Shown: positions 8,822-18,464, counted from the stretch's first letter. The stretch: DNA of 64,000 bases from Bacillota bacterium (GCA_023421075.1 JAEZUM010000054.1:46590-110589); one strand, 5' to 3'. The notes: generated by a model from the letters alone, not told the origin. Numbers and translations are program-made.

Positions 8822-10414
8822 CTATATCATACCTGACTTCTTAAAGTCTGCAGGAAGAACACCATAATATTCCTTAAACTTTTTTGAGAAATAAGAATTG
8901 GTTGGAAAGCCGGTCTTGGAAGCAATAACACAGATCGGTTCTTTGGTCGTCAAAAGTAGCTCCCTCGCCTTATCCATCCGTTTATTATTAATATAAGTTA
9001 CAAGAGGTATTCCTCTTTCGCTTTTAAATAAACGCGCCATATAGTCGGGGTTCAGATATACCAATTGTGCCAAATCACTTCGGGTGATATTCTCATTAAG
9101 GTGTTCATCGATGTATCTTACAATTTTATCGATGACATTATCAGGCTCTCCTATATATTTACCATACTCAATGGATCTGCAAATCAAATGGTTCACATAA
9201 GAATTCATATCTGTGATGCTGTCTAATGCCTTCTCGTACAATTGCCTCGTATTGGCATCATCAAACAGTTGATGTGCCTCAATCTGTTTTTCTCTAAGCA
9301 GTGAAAATATCGATTGCATAATATCAAATAGAAAACATTGTAGAATCTCCTTATTGAGCTCGTAGTATCTGGAATGGTAATTCAGATATTCCTCAATAAA
9401 AGTGGTTGCTTTCTCTTCCTCCTCTAAGGACAATAATAATTCCAGCTGCTTCATATCCGGTTTCTGATAGCTTATCTTTCTTTTTTTAAAATCATCTGTA
9501 AAGAATACATCCTCTCGGAACCCCAAGTTATGGAAGTACATCTCCTTGATTCGCTCCATTTGATCATAAATACCTTCTAAAGATACTATTTCAGAGTAAT
9601 AGAGGCTTCCACTTACTCCGATACCGTTCCGGGATGTGTCTAAAACAGCTTTTCCAATCTCTCTTAAGTATTCTTTCTCCATCCTTCTATGTCGAAAGCG
9701 AAGAACGAGATACCATTTTAATACGGTCACCTGAAGAAATACCTCGATATCAGTTTTTTTATCCGTAAAGAACTTTTCCAGTAATTTTCTTATTTTATTG
9801 CTGTATAGATTTTGATCCAGAGCTGCTTCCGTCATTCTTTCACTATGGAAATCAACAGCCAATACCAGGAATTCTTCTTCCGGTTTATAATCCAGCATCT
9901 CCTTGTCTACCAGTTCATAGATTTCCTCTGCTGCAAAAGGTTTCCTTCTGGTAAGTAACTTTTCCCAGAAGTTTTCTTTCCGGCTATCCTGATTACTAAA
10001 CCAATATTTGCCTATTTTCTGATATTTGGTATGATCCTTCTGCTGCTCCACCGCCTTACAGGCACGTAGAAGTACTTCAGCCAGTTTCTCATAGGCGACT
10101 GGCTTCAAGATATAATCAAAGCTTTTTAGTTGAATTGCACGTTGTGCATAACTAAAATCTGCGAAACTGGTAAAGAAAATCACATGGATCGCAAATTCAT
10201 GCTCGCGGATCCATTCCACCAGATCTAACCCGCTCTCATTTGGAATCTCGATATCGCACAGTAGAATATCTATCTGATACTTTAATAAAATATCCCTCGC
10301 TTGATAGGTTCCAACCGCAGTATAAATGTTATCAATGGGAAGACTGCTCCATTCAATGCCGTTCACAACTCCTTCGAGCACATATTTATCATCATCAACA
10401 ATCAACAGATTCAT
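8822..10414 (-). CDS. YesN-type response regulator, REC + AraC HTH
   Basis: N-terminal receiver domain (about residues 1-120) with acidic pocket DDD at 7-9, phospho-acceptor D54 in LLCDIEIP, T82 and K104. A long central region (about 130-420) of unknown fold follows, then a C-terminal AraC double helix-turn-helix (about 430-527) ending with the conserved TGFPTNSYFSKKFKEYYGVLPADF. It partners the overlapping histidine kinase (20-base overlap), the usual YesM/YesN pairing. These systems typically sit beside a sugar ABC importer and activate it in response to extracellular oligosaccharide; the importer genes are immediately upstream. Confidence 0.93.
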   Translation of the reverse strand: MNLLIVDDDKYVLEGVVNGIEWSSLPIDNIYTAVGTYQARDILLKYQIDILLCDIEIPNESGLDLVEWIREHEFAIHVIFFTSFADFSYAQRAIQLKSFDYILKPVAYEKLAEVLLRACKAVEQQKDHTKYQKIGKYWFSNQDSRKENFWEKLLTRRKPFAAEEIYELVDKEMLDYKPEEEFLVLAVDFHSERMTEAALDQNLYSNKIRKLLEKFFTDKKTDIEVFLQVTVLKWYLVLRFRHRRMEKEYLREIGKAVLDTSRNGIGVSGSLYYSEIVSLEGIYDQMERIKEMYFHNLGFREDVFFTDDFKKRKISYQKPDMKQLELLLSLEEEEKATTFIEEYLNYHSRYYELNKEILQCFLFDIMQSIFSLLREKQIEAHQLFDDANTRQLYEKALDSITDMNSYVNHLICRSIEYGKYIGEPDNVIDKIVRYIDEHLNENITRSDLAQLVYLNPDYMARLFKSERGIPLVTYINNKRMDKARELLLTTKEPICVIASKTGFPTNSYFSKKFKEYYGVLPADFKKSGMI

Positions 10415-12155
10415 TCCACCCCTCCTCCACTATATCTACCGGTACCAAGATTTCCACAATAGCACCGCCTTCGAGCCGATTGGCAAACTCCAGTATTGCT
10501 CGTTTTTTATATACATATTCCAGACGCTGCATCATGTTGCTGAGTCCAATCCTACCTCCATCCCTTCGGGAGGATAGCTTATTACCGGCTTTCAGTGCAG
10601 TCAACACCTCCTCCGAGAAGCCATCCCCTGTATCCCATACGAGAATTTTTATGTACTCCTCATCTCTCATAAAGATCCGTAATACGGATATCTCAATATG
10701 GATGACACTATTCTTCATGATGGTATGTTTAATAGAATTCTCTACAAGTGTATGCACAATCAATGGTAATATCCGATAATCCAGGACTTCCTCTGCTACC
10801 TCAATTTTATAAGTAAAATTTCCCGAATATCGTAATTCCTGTATATTGAGATAACCTTTGAGATGCTCCATTTCTTCCTTCACGGATATAAAGTCCATAC
10901 CGCTACGAAACAAAGTCCTCATATAATTGGATACCTCCATTGACAACTGCTGAATCTCCTCAAAGCGTCCGGACTGTGCCATGTTATAGATAATATTCAA
11001 GCAGTTCAGATAAAAATGAGGTTTAATCTGTACCTGGAAATAATCCACCTCCAACCGCTTTTTCGAAAGCTCCTGCTCGTAGATTGCTATCTTTAGCTCC
11101 TTTATCTGCTGCCTGGCCTTTTGAAACAGTCCCTCTGCCTGCTTCAGCTCAGCGAAACGAAGATCATCATGATAACCCTGTAATGCATTCGTATCCTGAA
11201 GATTATCAACAAACACATGGATTGGGTGTATCAACTTATCTCGGATATAGATTAAAGTGATGATACCAACCCCAAGAACTATGAATAACAATACGATGAA
11301 GGCACTTAATACCCTTAGTGTATCGGTGTAATTTCCCATGGTATCAATAATACTAAGTATGGAAAAAGAACCTTTATTAAAGCTATAAAGATAGATATCA
11401 TAGCCCCCGACCTTTTCCCCTGACTTAGCCAGGTAGGTTTTGATTTCCTTATCACCAAATTCCTTGACATACAATTGCTCCTGGTTCAGTAATTTGTTAT
11501 CTGCTACCAGAAACATAAACGAATTGTTGTCCGAATAGTTATTCACACCAAACATATCTTCAATCGCATCAAGCAGAACAAAGCACCCAATAGTTTTACC
11601 TGAATTGGAATAGATTTTAACCAGTACTTCTATTCCGGAAGCCGTTTTTATCAGGTTCCACTTCCGGTTGGCGGCTTGAAAATCTTTCTCTCTTCCGGTG
11701 ACCATACATTTTTCGATGGCCTTCTGGATCTCCAGATAGCTCTTAAAATCTATATTATCCGGTGAATCCGCATATAGCTTCCCGGCTCCAGAATCATAGG
11801 CAAAGAAATTGTAATCACTGCCGAAATAATGCCGATATTCAATAAAATCATTCTTCAGATTAGTGATTGCGTTGTACTTGCTATAAATATTTTCTTCAAG
11901 AATTGCATCCTCAAGATCTCCATTGGAGTTAAGGTTGGACATTAAACAATAGTTAATATTGCTCAGGTTATCCATCAAGTTTTTCACCTGAAGGTCCATA
12001 TTGCCGCGCAGTACCTGCAGGGATTGACGTTGTATGCTGCGTCCCAAAGATATGCTGGTTATCGCACCAATCATTAAAACCGGTACCATGATTAATATCA
12101 TGTTCCGGTATACGCGCGATAATGAAATTGTCTTATTAACCCTATTTTTATCCAA
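10395..12155 (-). CDS. YesM-type sensor histidine kinase
   Basis: A 586-residue membrane kinase. One transmembrane segment lies near residues 19-38 and another near 283-305, bracketing an extracytoplasmic sensor of about 245 residues. A HAMP-like linker follows. The His_kinase block contains QIKPHFYLNCLN with phospho-accepting H380 (the usual PHFLFNTLN is altered), and the ATPase domain carries VENSIKHT, DTGDGF and GRIGLSNMMQRL. Co-transcribed with and overlapping the response regulator. Its sensor probably detects a carbohydrate or the loaded lipoprotein encoded upstream; that is inference from synteny. Confidence 0.92.
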   Translation of the reverse strand: MDKNRVNKTISLSRVYRNMILIMVPVLMIGAITSISLGRSIQRQSLQVLRGNMDLQVKNLMDNLSNINYCLMSNLNSNGDLEDAILEENIYSKYNAITNLKNDFIEYRHYFGSDYNFFAYDSGAGKLYADSPDNIDFKSYLEIQKAIEKCMVTGREKDFQAANRKWNLIKTASGIEVLVKIYSNSGKTIGCFVLLDAIEDMFGVNNYSDNNSFMFLVADNKLLNQEQLYVKEFGDKEIKTYLAKSGEKVGGYDIYLYSFNKGSFSILSIIDTMGNYTDTLRVLSAFIVLLFIVLGVGIITLIYIRDKLIHPIHVFVDNLQDTNALQGYHDDLRFAELKQAEGLFQKARQQIKELKIAIYEQELSKKRLEVDYFQVQIKPHFYLNCLNIIYNMAQSGRFEEIQQLSMEVSNYMRTLFRSGMDFISVKEEMEHLKGYLNIQELRYSGNFTYKIEVAEEVLDYRILPLIVHTLVENSIKHTIMKNSVIHIEISVLRIFMRDEEYIKILVWDTGDGFSEEVLTALKAGNKLSSRRDGGRIGLSNMMQRLEYVYKKRAILEFANRLEGGAIVEILVPVDIVEEGWNESVDC

Positions 12156-12179
12156 AATGTTAATCCTTTCACGGCAAAG

Positions 12180-12218
12180 GGAGGCTGCTTCAAAATACGT
12201 AATTTTGAAGCAGTCTCC
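12180..12218. terminator. Strong hairpin between importer and kinase genes
   Basis: A 17-base arm (12180-12196) pairs with 12202-12218 with one G-T, loop of about five bases. Read on the minus strand it is followed by CCCTTTGCC, not a clean T-run, so partial attenuation or mRNA 3'-end protection is as likely as full termination. Confidence 0.6.
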
Positions 12219-12290
12219 ATTATTGATATCTACTATTACATGTTAACGCAGCCGGAGTAATCCTAAACTCAAATCTTTCATTGAAAAATC

Positions 12291-13181
12291 TTAACCTTTA
12301 ACCGCTCCGAGTGCAATACCGTTGGCAAAATATTTTTGTAAAAACGGATAAATCACCAGGATTGGAAGCAAAGCAACAAACGCGATTGCCATCCTGATGG
12401 ATATCGCTGGAATTGCAATTGCTGCTGCATTTGATGCTGCAGAGGCATTCGCCTGAATCGCCTGGATATCTTGAATCATTCGATTGAGCAAGGTCTGAAT
12501 ACTCAGATATTGTGTTTTTGTTATGTAATATAAACCATTGGTCCAATCATTCCAGTATGTCAATCCAGAGAATAGGCCAATCGTAACAACAATTGGTTTC
12601 CCGAGCGGTACCACAATATTTTTAAATATACGAAGATATCCCGCTCCATCAATCTGAGCAGCCTCATATAATGCTTCCGGTATACTGGTAGCAAAGAAGC
12701 TTCGGATCAGCATGACATTCATTGCACTGAGCATAAAATTCGGTACAATCAATGCGAATAACGTATTCTTGATATGAAAGGTACCTGTCCACATTAAATA
12801 TGCGGGCACCAGACCACCATTAAACAGCATAGTAAAAAATACATAAAAACTGATAATTCTCCGAAAGGGTAACTTCTTAACAGAAAGGGCGAAGGCCATC
12901 ATACAGGATAATGAAATATTTAGTAAAGTACCGATTACCGTTACAATAACAGTGACTCCGTATGCCTGAAATATGGTTCTTCCATTATTCATGATATATT
13001 GATAAGCATTCAAACTAAATTTTTCCGGGAAAAAAGAATATCCGTTATTCAGCAGGGAGCTTTCCGAGGATACCGAGGACATAAATAATAAAACCAAAGG
13101 TAATATCATGATTAAAGTAATAATGATTAAAGCTATGTTAATAATAGCCTGATATTTTATAAAGCTTTTTGACTTTACCAT
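12291..13181 (-). CDS. Sugar ABC transporter permease, LplC/YtcP-like (CUT1)
   Basis: Inner-membrane channel subunit of a carbohydrate importer. Six hydrophobic segments are visible across 296 residues. The cytoplasmic EAA loop that docks to the ATPase reads EALYEAAQIDGAGYLRIF followed by IVVPLGKP. It ends with the family-typical FANGIALGAVKG. It lies 11 bases after the other permease. No ATPase gene is in the cluster, as is common for Lachnospiraceae CUT1 importers that share an MsmK/UgpC-type ATPase encoded elsewhere. Confidence 0.93.
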   Translation of the reverse strand: MVKSKSFIKYQAIINIALIIITLIMILPLVLLFMSSVSSESSLLNNGYSFFPEKFSLNAYQYIMNNGRTIFQAYGVTVIVTVIGTLLNISLSCMMAFALSVKKLPFRRIISFYVFFTMLFNGGLVPAYLMWTGTFHIKNTLFALIVPNFMLSAMNVMLIRSFFATSIPEALYEAAQIDGAGYLRIFKNIVVPLGKPIVVTIGLFSGLTYWNDWTNGLYYITKTQYLSIQTLLNRMIQDIQAIQANASAASNAAAIAIPAISIRMAIAFVALLPILVIYPFLQKYFANGIALGAVKG

Positions 13182-13192
13182 CTTGCTCCTCC

Positions 13193-14137
13193 TTAAAATA
13201 ATGCATTATCTTTACTGGCTTTTCTTACGACCATGTTTGATCCCATTACCAATATAAATCCAACAAAGGATTGGAATACACCGGCTGCAGACGAGCGTCC
13301 CAATCCACCGGCTGATAGTAAGGATCGGTAAACATAGGTATCGATGGTATTCGTGGCATCGAATAATGCTCCAGAATTCTGAGGAACCTGATAGAACAAT
13401 CCGAAATCCGAATAAAAAATACGCCCTACACTTAAGAGTAATAAAGTGATAATAGCCGGCACCAGGCAAGGTATTGTAATTCTGGTAACACACTGCCATC
13501 TCGTTGCTCCGTCAAGCTGAGCTGCCTCATAAAAAGAACGGTCAATCCCTGCAATTCCTGCTATGTATATCAAACATCCGTAGCCCATACCCTTCCATAA
13601 ATTCACGAAAGTAAGAATAAATGGCCAGTACTTCGGCTGCGAATACCAAGCAATCGGATCCAATCCCAACGGTTTTAGAATATTATTGTTTATCATCCCG
13701 TTTTCTACGCTGAGGAAGGCATACACTATATAACTTACTATCACGATAGAAATCAGAAACGGTAGCATGATAGCGCTTTGATAAAGTTTTTTTGCCTGTT
13801 TTGAAGCAATATCACTAATTAAGATAGCGATTGTTATACCGACGATATTATTTAAGATAATGAACAATACATTATAGCCTAGGGTATTACGGATAATCAT
13901 CCATGCATCATTCTTGAACAAATAAACAAAGTTATCCAGAGCACACCAGGGACTTCCAAATATTCCTTGCTTAACATTATACTTTTTAAACGCGACGACA
14001 ACTCCAGCCATGGGGATATAATTATTAATAAAAAAATAAACCATACCTGGAAGGAGTAACAAATATAATACTCCATACTTTTTTATCTGATTGATGAATC
14101 CGATTACAGAATTTCTCTTCTTTAACCCAGTATTCAA
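13193..14137 (-). CDS. Sugar ABC transporter permease, LplB-like (CUT1)
   Basis: Partner permease of the importer, 314 residues with about six membrane spans. The EAA loop is SFYEAAQLDGATRWQCVTR, then ITIPCLVP. The N terminus (YLLLLPGMVYFFINNYIPM) matches the LplB group, which transports complex oligosaccharides. Gene order lipoprotein - LplB - LplC - kinase - regulator is the standard arrangement for this class in Firmicutes. Confidence 0.93.
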   Translation of the reverse strand: MNTGLKKRNSVIGFINQIKKYGVLYLLLLPGMVYFFINNYIPMAGVVVAFKKYNVKQGIFGSPWCALDNFVYLFKNDAWMIIRNTLGYNVLFIILNNIVGITIAILISDIASKQAKKLYQSAIMLPFLISIVIVSYIVYAFLSVENGMINNNILKPLGLDPIAWYSQPKYWPFILTFVNLWKGMGYGCLIYIAGIAGIDRSFYEAAQLDGATRWQCVTRITIPCLVPAIITLLLLSVGRIFYSDFGLFYQVPQNSGALFDATNTIDTYVYRSLLSAGGLGRSSAAGVFQSFVGFILVMGSNMVVRKASKDNALF

Positions 14138-14212
14138 ATTGCTGCCTCCTTGTAAGAAATACGTTTGCTTCGTTCTTCATCGATGGAATTGCCTTATCAT
14201 CGCATTTTTAAA

Positions 14213-14256
14213 GTGGCTGTCTCATTAGGATATCTTCTTTTTTATGAAACAGCCAC
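14213..14256. terminator. Stem-loop between lipoprotein and permease genes
   Basis: GTGGCTGT (14213-14220) pairs with ACAGCCAC (14249-14256), with a 28-base loop. On the minus strand it is followed by TTTAAAAATG. Its place after the binding-protein gene suggests mRNA processing or partial termination that gives an excess of lipoprotein over permeases. Confidence 0.5.
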
Positions 14257-14311
14257 AATTTATGATCATACAAAATTCGCCAAGCGGGCAATCTATCGTT
14301 TCAACGAAGGT

Positions 14312-15868
14312 TTATTGAGCTTTGGAAGCTAACCAGGCATCAAGCTGTGTCTGCTTTTCATCAATAATCTTTTGGAGTCCTGCCTCATATAACTTCTGAT
14401 TAAATTCCGTGATTGCACTTTCCGGATCTACGGAACCGGTACAAATTGCTGATAAATACTGTTCACTTACAGAAGTTACGGCTGCTATTTCATTGATAAC
14501 AGGAGCAGTATTAAAGCTGAAGCCATATGCCTTTGATTTAACAGCATTATCTCTTATACTTTGATAGTCACCGAATACATTCGGATTATTTCCGTTCCAG
14601 ACATGGGAGATAAATTGGTTCGGAAGTGCCCATCCGAAATCCTGATGATAACCACAGCTTTCTGCAGTCACACCTTCCGGATAATTAATTGTTCCATCCT
14701 CCTGCAAAGTCCAATGAGTACCCTCAACACCCCAGTTCAACAGATCATTTACTTCCTTATTGCTGTATAACCAGTTCAGCAGATCCATCGCTCGTTCCGG
14801 CTTCTCTGAATTATTTGCAATTGCATAGCCAAGTCCGGCAGTGAGACTAGTGGATAACATCGGTTCGGTTATTTGGATTATCGTAGTATCATAACCTGTC
14901 ATAGCATCCTTTTCTGATTTTGAATTCGGTTTTACCCAGCAAGAGAAGGAAAACAGATTGCCGGCTCTCATCAGTACTTCACCTGAATCCGTAGAAGTAG
15001 GCATATCCTGGGAGGTATATCCTTTTTCAAACCAATCTCTCATATAATGAACTAAGTTCTTGAATTCCTCTGATTCATACCAATTTGTAACTGTAGTAGT
15101 TTGTCCCTGATTCATCAATACACCAAAACTGTCGCCTAGAGTATCATAGGTATTCGGTATTTGAGCGATTGCCAGACCTTTCGCTCCGCCATATAAAGTC
15201 ATTTCAGGATGAAGAGCGCTGACCTTTTCATAAAGTGATGTGATGTCATCAAGAGTCTTCAACTCCTCTGCTTTTACCCCAACCTCATTCAAGATATCGG
15301 TTCTCATAACCAGACCGCAAGGGTTGGCTCTCTCTCTCATAGTTGTAACACCCCAAACGAAGTCTCCGATGCTGGAGCACCATACATCATCCTCACCTAC
15401 ATTCTCCAAGATTCCCTTGCCTCTGGTATACATAGTGTCTGCTAGATTGACAATATACTGACTCTCAATGTAGGTACCTGCATTTGTTCCAAAGATCGGG
15501 AAGACATCCAGAGGTTCGCCACCGGATAGCATTAATTGTATCTGTTGACTATAAGTACCTAAGGTTACCGGAAGTAAATCAATTGTCATATTCAATTGTT
15601 CCTTCGCCAGCTTATTTATTTCATCATTCACTAAGGACTGATCTGCAGAGTCCGAGGCTACAAAATACATCAGTGTAGCATGATATTCTGCCTCCTTCGA
15701 AGGATCTACCGCATCTGCTGTCTGTTGCGTATCTGCAGGAGCTGTCGTATTCACAGCCTCTTCCTTATCCGTATCAACCTTGGAATCTTCTGATTTTCCC
15801 CCGCAGGCTGTTAACATTGATACGATCATTGCCATTACTAGTAATAAGGCCAGACTTTTTTTCTTCAT
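14312..15868 (-). CDS. Extracellular solute-binding lipoprotein, LplA-like
   Basis: Substrate-capture subunit of the importer. A lipoprotein signal peptide (MKKKSLALLLVMAMIVSML then TAC) places the lipid-modified Cys at residue 22, followed by a short Ser/Asp/Thr-rich linker. The remaining roughly 470 residues have the length and pattern of a family 1-type binding protein of the LplA group (phrases such as QIQLMLSGGEPLDVFP and a late ALPNQFISHVW block). First gene of the importer operon, about 175 bases before the LplB-like gene. The ligand cannot be read from sequence. Confidence 0.92.
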   Translation of the reverse strand: MKKKSLALLLVMAMIVSMLTACGGKSEDSKVDTDKEEAVNTTAPADTQQTADAVDPSKEAEYHATLMYFVASDSADQSLVNDEINKLAKEQLNMTIDLLPVTLGTYSQQIQLMLSGGEPLDVFPIFGTNAGTYIESQYIVNLADTMYTRGKGILENVGEDDVWCSSIGDFVWGVTTMRERANPCGLVMRTDILNEVGVKAEELKTLDDITSLYEKVSALHPEMTLYGGAKGLAIAQIPNTYDTLGDSFGVLMNQGQTTTVTNWYESEEFKNLVHYMRDWFEKGYTSQDMPTSTDSGEVLMRAGNLFSFSCWVKPNSKSEKDAMTGYDTTIIQITEPMLSTSLTAGLGYAIANNSEKPERAMDLLNWLYSNKEVNDLLNWGVEGTHWTLQEDGTINYPEGVTAESCGYHQDFGWALPNQFISHVWNGNNPNVFGDYQSIRDNAVKSKAYGFSFNTAPVINEIAAVTSVSEQYLSAICTGSVDPESAITEFNQKLYEAGLQKIIDEKQTQLDAWLASKAQ

Positions 15869-15930
15869 TTAACCTTCCTCCTAATTTTTATATTGCTTTT
15901 TTTAAGACGTTGTTTCTGTTCTGCACCGTC

Positions 15931-15959
15931 ATTATATACAATCGGCATATACCATACAA
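15931..15959 (-). promoter_or_regulatory. Possible promoter of the importer operon
   Basis: Minus-strand TTGTAT and TATAAT 17 bases apart, about 65 bases upstream of the lipoprotein gene. The -35 match is poor, as expected if the AraC-type regulator must activate it. No operator can be named. Confidence 0.4.
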
Positions 15960-16128
15960 GGAAGAATCCATACTATTTATACAACAAAACAGATGTAGAG
16001 AGTGCCTAATTTCATCATTATGTTTTTATATGGTTTATCCATATCATATCTATTATCAATAATATATAATAAATGCAGTCATTAACTGACAATGCTTTTA
16101 ACAATCTTATAATGAAAGGACGAATATT

Positions 16129-16917
16129 ATGGCCAAATTCACTTGTAATGTAATATCCTATACCCTAAAACGAACAGTAGATCTCACGGTAATTATACCG
16201 TCACCGACGATTCCGGAATCCTTCGGTATGGAGGGAGCTGGACCAAGCCATATCGCACCCGCCAAATACCCCGTATTATATCTACTTCATGGCATGGGAA
16301 ACAACCATGCAACCTGGACCGGCTATTCCAATGTAGAATTATATGCAGAAGAACGGAATATATCGGTAGTCATGTTATCAGCCGAAAATAAGGCCTATAT
16401 CAACCATCCCTCTGGTGATCAGTTCTATGAGTTTATATCTAAGGAACTTCCGGAATTTATCTGTGCTATGTTTCCTGTGTCTGACAAGCGGGAAGATACC
16501 TATATCGCAGGCCTCTCAATGGGCGGCTATGGAAGCTTCGTTCATGCTCTGAGTCGACCGGAGCATTTTGCAGCTTATGGTGCCTTCTCTGCGGCTGTAT
16601 CCATGAATCCTGCTTTCTTATCGGGAAAGGAAGAACCAATGAATCCTAAGTATGATCCCTACTCATTGGCAAGAGATATTGTTGAACACAGCAAACAATT
16701 TCCCAAAGCTTACATAGCCTGTGGCGAAGAGGATTTCTTATATCAGGATAATCTAAAATTCAAAGATCAGTTGATCGAAATGGGAGCAGATATAACTTGG
16801 ATATCTCTTCCGAAGTTTGGTCATGAATGGCGCTTCTGGGATATGCAGGTTGAGGCTTTCCTAGACTGGATTCCAAGAACCGATTATTATGCAACAAAAG
16901 GAAAGAGAAAAATATAG
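16129..16917 (+). CDS. Alpha/beta-hydrolase esterase (esterase D / tributyrin esterase family)
   Basis: A 262-residue cytoplasmic esterase with the oxyanion-hole region YLLHGMGNNHATW, nucleophile S130 in GLSMGGYG, probable catalytic D202 in GEEDFLYQ and H232 in FGHEWRFWD. There is no signal peptide, so it probably deacylates imported molecules. Enzymes of this family remove acetyl or feruloyl groups from oligosaccharides, or act on S-formylglutathione-like or tributyrin substrates. It is divergent from the oligosaccharide importer, so a role in trimming acetylated sugars taken up by that system is plausible but inferred. RBS AAAGGA lies eight bases before the ATG. Confidence 0.88.
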   Translation: MAKFTCNVISYTLKRTVDLTVIIPSPTIPESFGMEGAGPSHIAPAKYPVLYLLHGMGNNHATWTGYSNVELYAEERNISVVMLSAENKAYINHPSGDQFYEFISKELPEFICAMFPVSDKREDTYIAGLSMGGYGSFVHALSRPEHFAAYGAFSAAVSMNPAFLSGKEEPMNPKYDPYSLARDIVEHSKQFPKAYIACGEEDFLYQDNLKFKDQLIEMGADITWISLPKFGHEWRFWDMQVEAFLDWIPRTDYYATKGKRKI

Positions 16918-16946
16918 GTGGCTGTTGCAAAACATAAGTTTAATTT

Positions 16947-17102
16947 GAAGGAAAGGACAACATGTATCCCATAATACACTGTTTGACGGACAGATTATTG
17001 ATTTTGTATGACAGAAGCAAACATTCCTGTTTGATAATGGCATATAAAACAATAAGATGTCAGGCAACCTGTGTGTGAGGGATGCATGTTGTCCTTTCCT
17101 TC
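16947..17102. repeat. Multi-stem intergenic element, copy A
   Basis: Sits between the convergent esterase and MFS genes. The outer stem is 24 pairs: 16947-16970 with 17079-17102, one G-T. The 108-base core (16971-17078) starts with ATAATACACTGTTTG and ends with GGCAACCTGTGTGTGA, both identical in copy B at 62575-62685. Inside, TTTTGTATG (17002-17010) pairs with CATATAAAA (17041-17049), and CAAACA (17018-17023) pairs with TGTTTG (17028-17033). The stems differ in sequence from copy B but still pair. No ORF. It could be a structured RNA, a miniature mobile element, or a bidirectional terminator. Confidence 0.8.
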
Positions 17103-17116
17103 TTTATACTATATAT

Positions 17117-18400
17117 TTATGCAACAGCCTCTTGGTACCTCTTCATTCGAAACCATCCCAGTGTCAGAATACCAAGAATAACAATGGATAATGCAATATA
17201 GATCCATATCGCTATGGTGTAATTCCGGGTCCTATCATAAACATAACTACTCAGCAAGGGACCAAAAGAAGCACCTAGCGTTCCTGCAATTGTAAAATAT
17301 CCACAGATATCCACATAATAGGAATCATCAAAAAAGCTAGTTACTATATGCGACATTGTTACCGTTCCATGTGCAAATCCAAAGCTGAACACAATTGCAA
17401 AGATCCAGGTGAAGATCTCATACTGTTGAGCCAGGCCAAAGGTAATGCCCGACAGCAGGAGTGATATGGAAATCAGGCAAAAGGAGATGAATACACTTAC
17501 CTTATCATAGATATATCCCCATAATATTTTAGTAAAGGTCAAAACTCCAAGATAGATTGACATCACCGCGGAAATCCGGGCCACCGAATATCCTGCATCC
17601 GTGAGTGAAGCCATGATATGCTGCTGAATTCCCATGACAATTAATACGATAAGGAACATAACTGTAAATCCACAGAGAAATAACAGAGATTTCACTCTCG
17701 TCTCCTTTTGCCTGGGTTTTTCAGACATTATGATTACTCTCTCAGCTTGATCCGAATGTAGATTATGATGGATCGTCCGCTGTACCAATGGTTTCATTCC
17801 AACTTTCTCAGGGCTATCCTTCACAAAAAGAATAATCATGATTAATAAAATCAATAGCCCAAGGATACCGATGAAACGATATCCATCCTGCCAGGAAGCA
17901 TTGTTGATTATATTATTGACCACCGGTGTAATTAGTGAGGATACGATACCGGATCCGGCAAAAGCGATCCCGATGGCCGTTGCTCTTTTCCACTGAAACC
18001 ATGCTCCGATTAAGGCGCTAACCGTGAGTGTTCCAATACCCGTGGCAAAGAACCCGTAAATAACGGATAATATGTAAAACTGCCATATCTGAGTACAAAA
18101 TGAATTTAGATAGATACATCCGGAGCAAATTACCGCACAGGCAATCATAATACTCTTTAATGAGTACTTTTTATACAGCTTCGTAAAAACAGGGATTGAA
18201 ACAACTACCACAAGGGACCTTATTGTTACCGTCAGCAAGAAGCTGCTTCTGGACAGCTTCAAGCTTCTGGTTACAGGTTCAACAAAAGCTATGATGCAAT
18301 TGTTATATAAGCCTAAGGTTACCCCAAGTATGAAAAAACAGGCTACCGACAAAATCCATCCATAAAATATTTTCTTATGTCTCATATTTATCTCCATCAT
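17117..18400 (-). CDS. MFS transporter (OFA/monocarboxylate-type)
   Basis: A 427-residue carrier with twelve predicted spans and a central cytoplasmic loop (about residues 200-235). The opening HKKIFYGWILSVACFFILG and the block GFFATGIGTLTVSALIGAWF match the oxalate/formate antiporter-like subgroup, whose characterised members move monocarboxylates, though many are of unknown substrate. It is the last gene of the cluster pgmB - GH3 - MFS, 64 bases after the GH3 gene, which suggests export or import of a product or substrate of that hydrolase. Its last codons pair with bases next to the esterase stop (16920-16929 with 17120-17129), framing element A. Confidence 0.88.
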   Translation of the reverse strand: MMEINMRHKKIFYGWILSVACFFILGVTLGLYNNCIIAFVEPVTRSLKLSRSSFLLTVTIRSLVVVVSIPVFTKLYKKYSLKSIMIACAVICSGCIYLNSFCTQIWQFYILSVIYGFFATGIGTLTVSALIGAWFQWKRATAIGIAFAGSGIVSSLITPVVNNIINNASWQDGYRFIGILGLLILLIMIILFVKDSPEKVGMKPLVQRTIHHNLHSDQAERVIIMSEKPRQKETRVKSLLFLCGFTVMFLIVLIVMGIQQHIMASLTDAGYSVARISAVMSIYLGVLTFTKILWGYIYDKVSVFISFCLISISLLLSGITFGLAQQYEIFTWIFAIVFSFGFAHGTVTMSHIVTSFFDDSYYVDICGYFTIAGTLGASFGPLLSSYVYDRTRNYTIAIWIYIALSIVILGILTLGWFRMKRYQEAVA

Positions 18401-18464
18401 AGTTTATCGGTTCGCATGGATAGCACTGCTCTCGATTTTGCATCAGACCAAGACCCTGTTCAAT

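Noticed and set aside
10240..10779. 179-residue ORF on the plus strand
   Set aside because: Lies fully antisense to the response-regulator and kinase genes, with biased Ser/Tyr-rich translation and no ribosome site.
16086..16113. CTGACA-16-TATAAT as promoter of the esterase gene
   Set aside because: The start of transcription would fall inside the ribosome binding site, leaving a leaderless mRNA, although a good AAAGGA site is present. The match may be accidental.
16920..17129. Terminal inverted repeats of an insertion sequence
   Set aside because: GGCTGTTGCA/TGCAACAGCC frames element A, but the right arm is MFS coding sequence, there is no transposase, no clear target duplication, and copy B lacks these arms.
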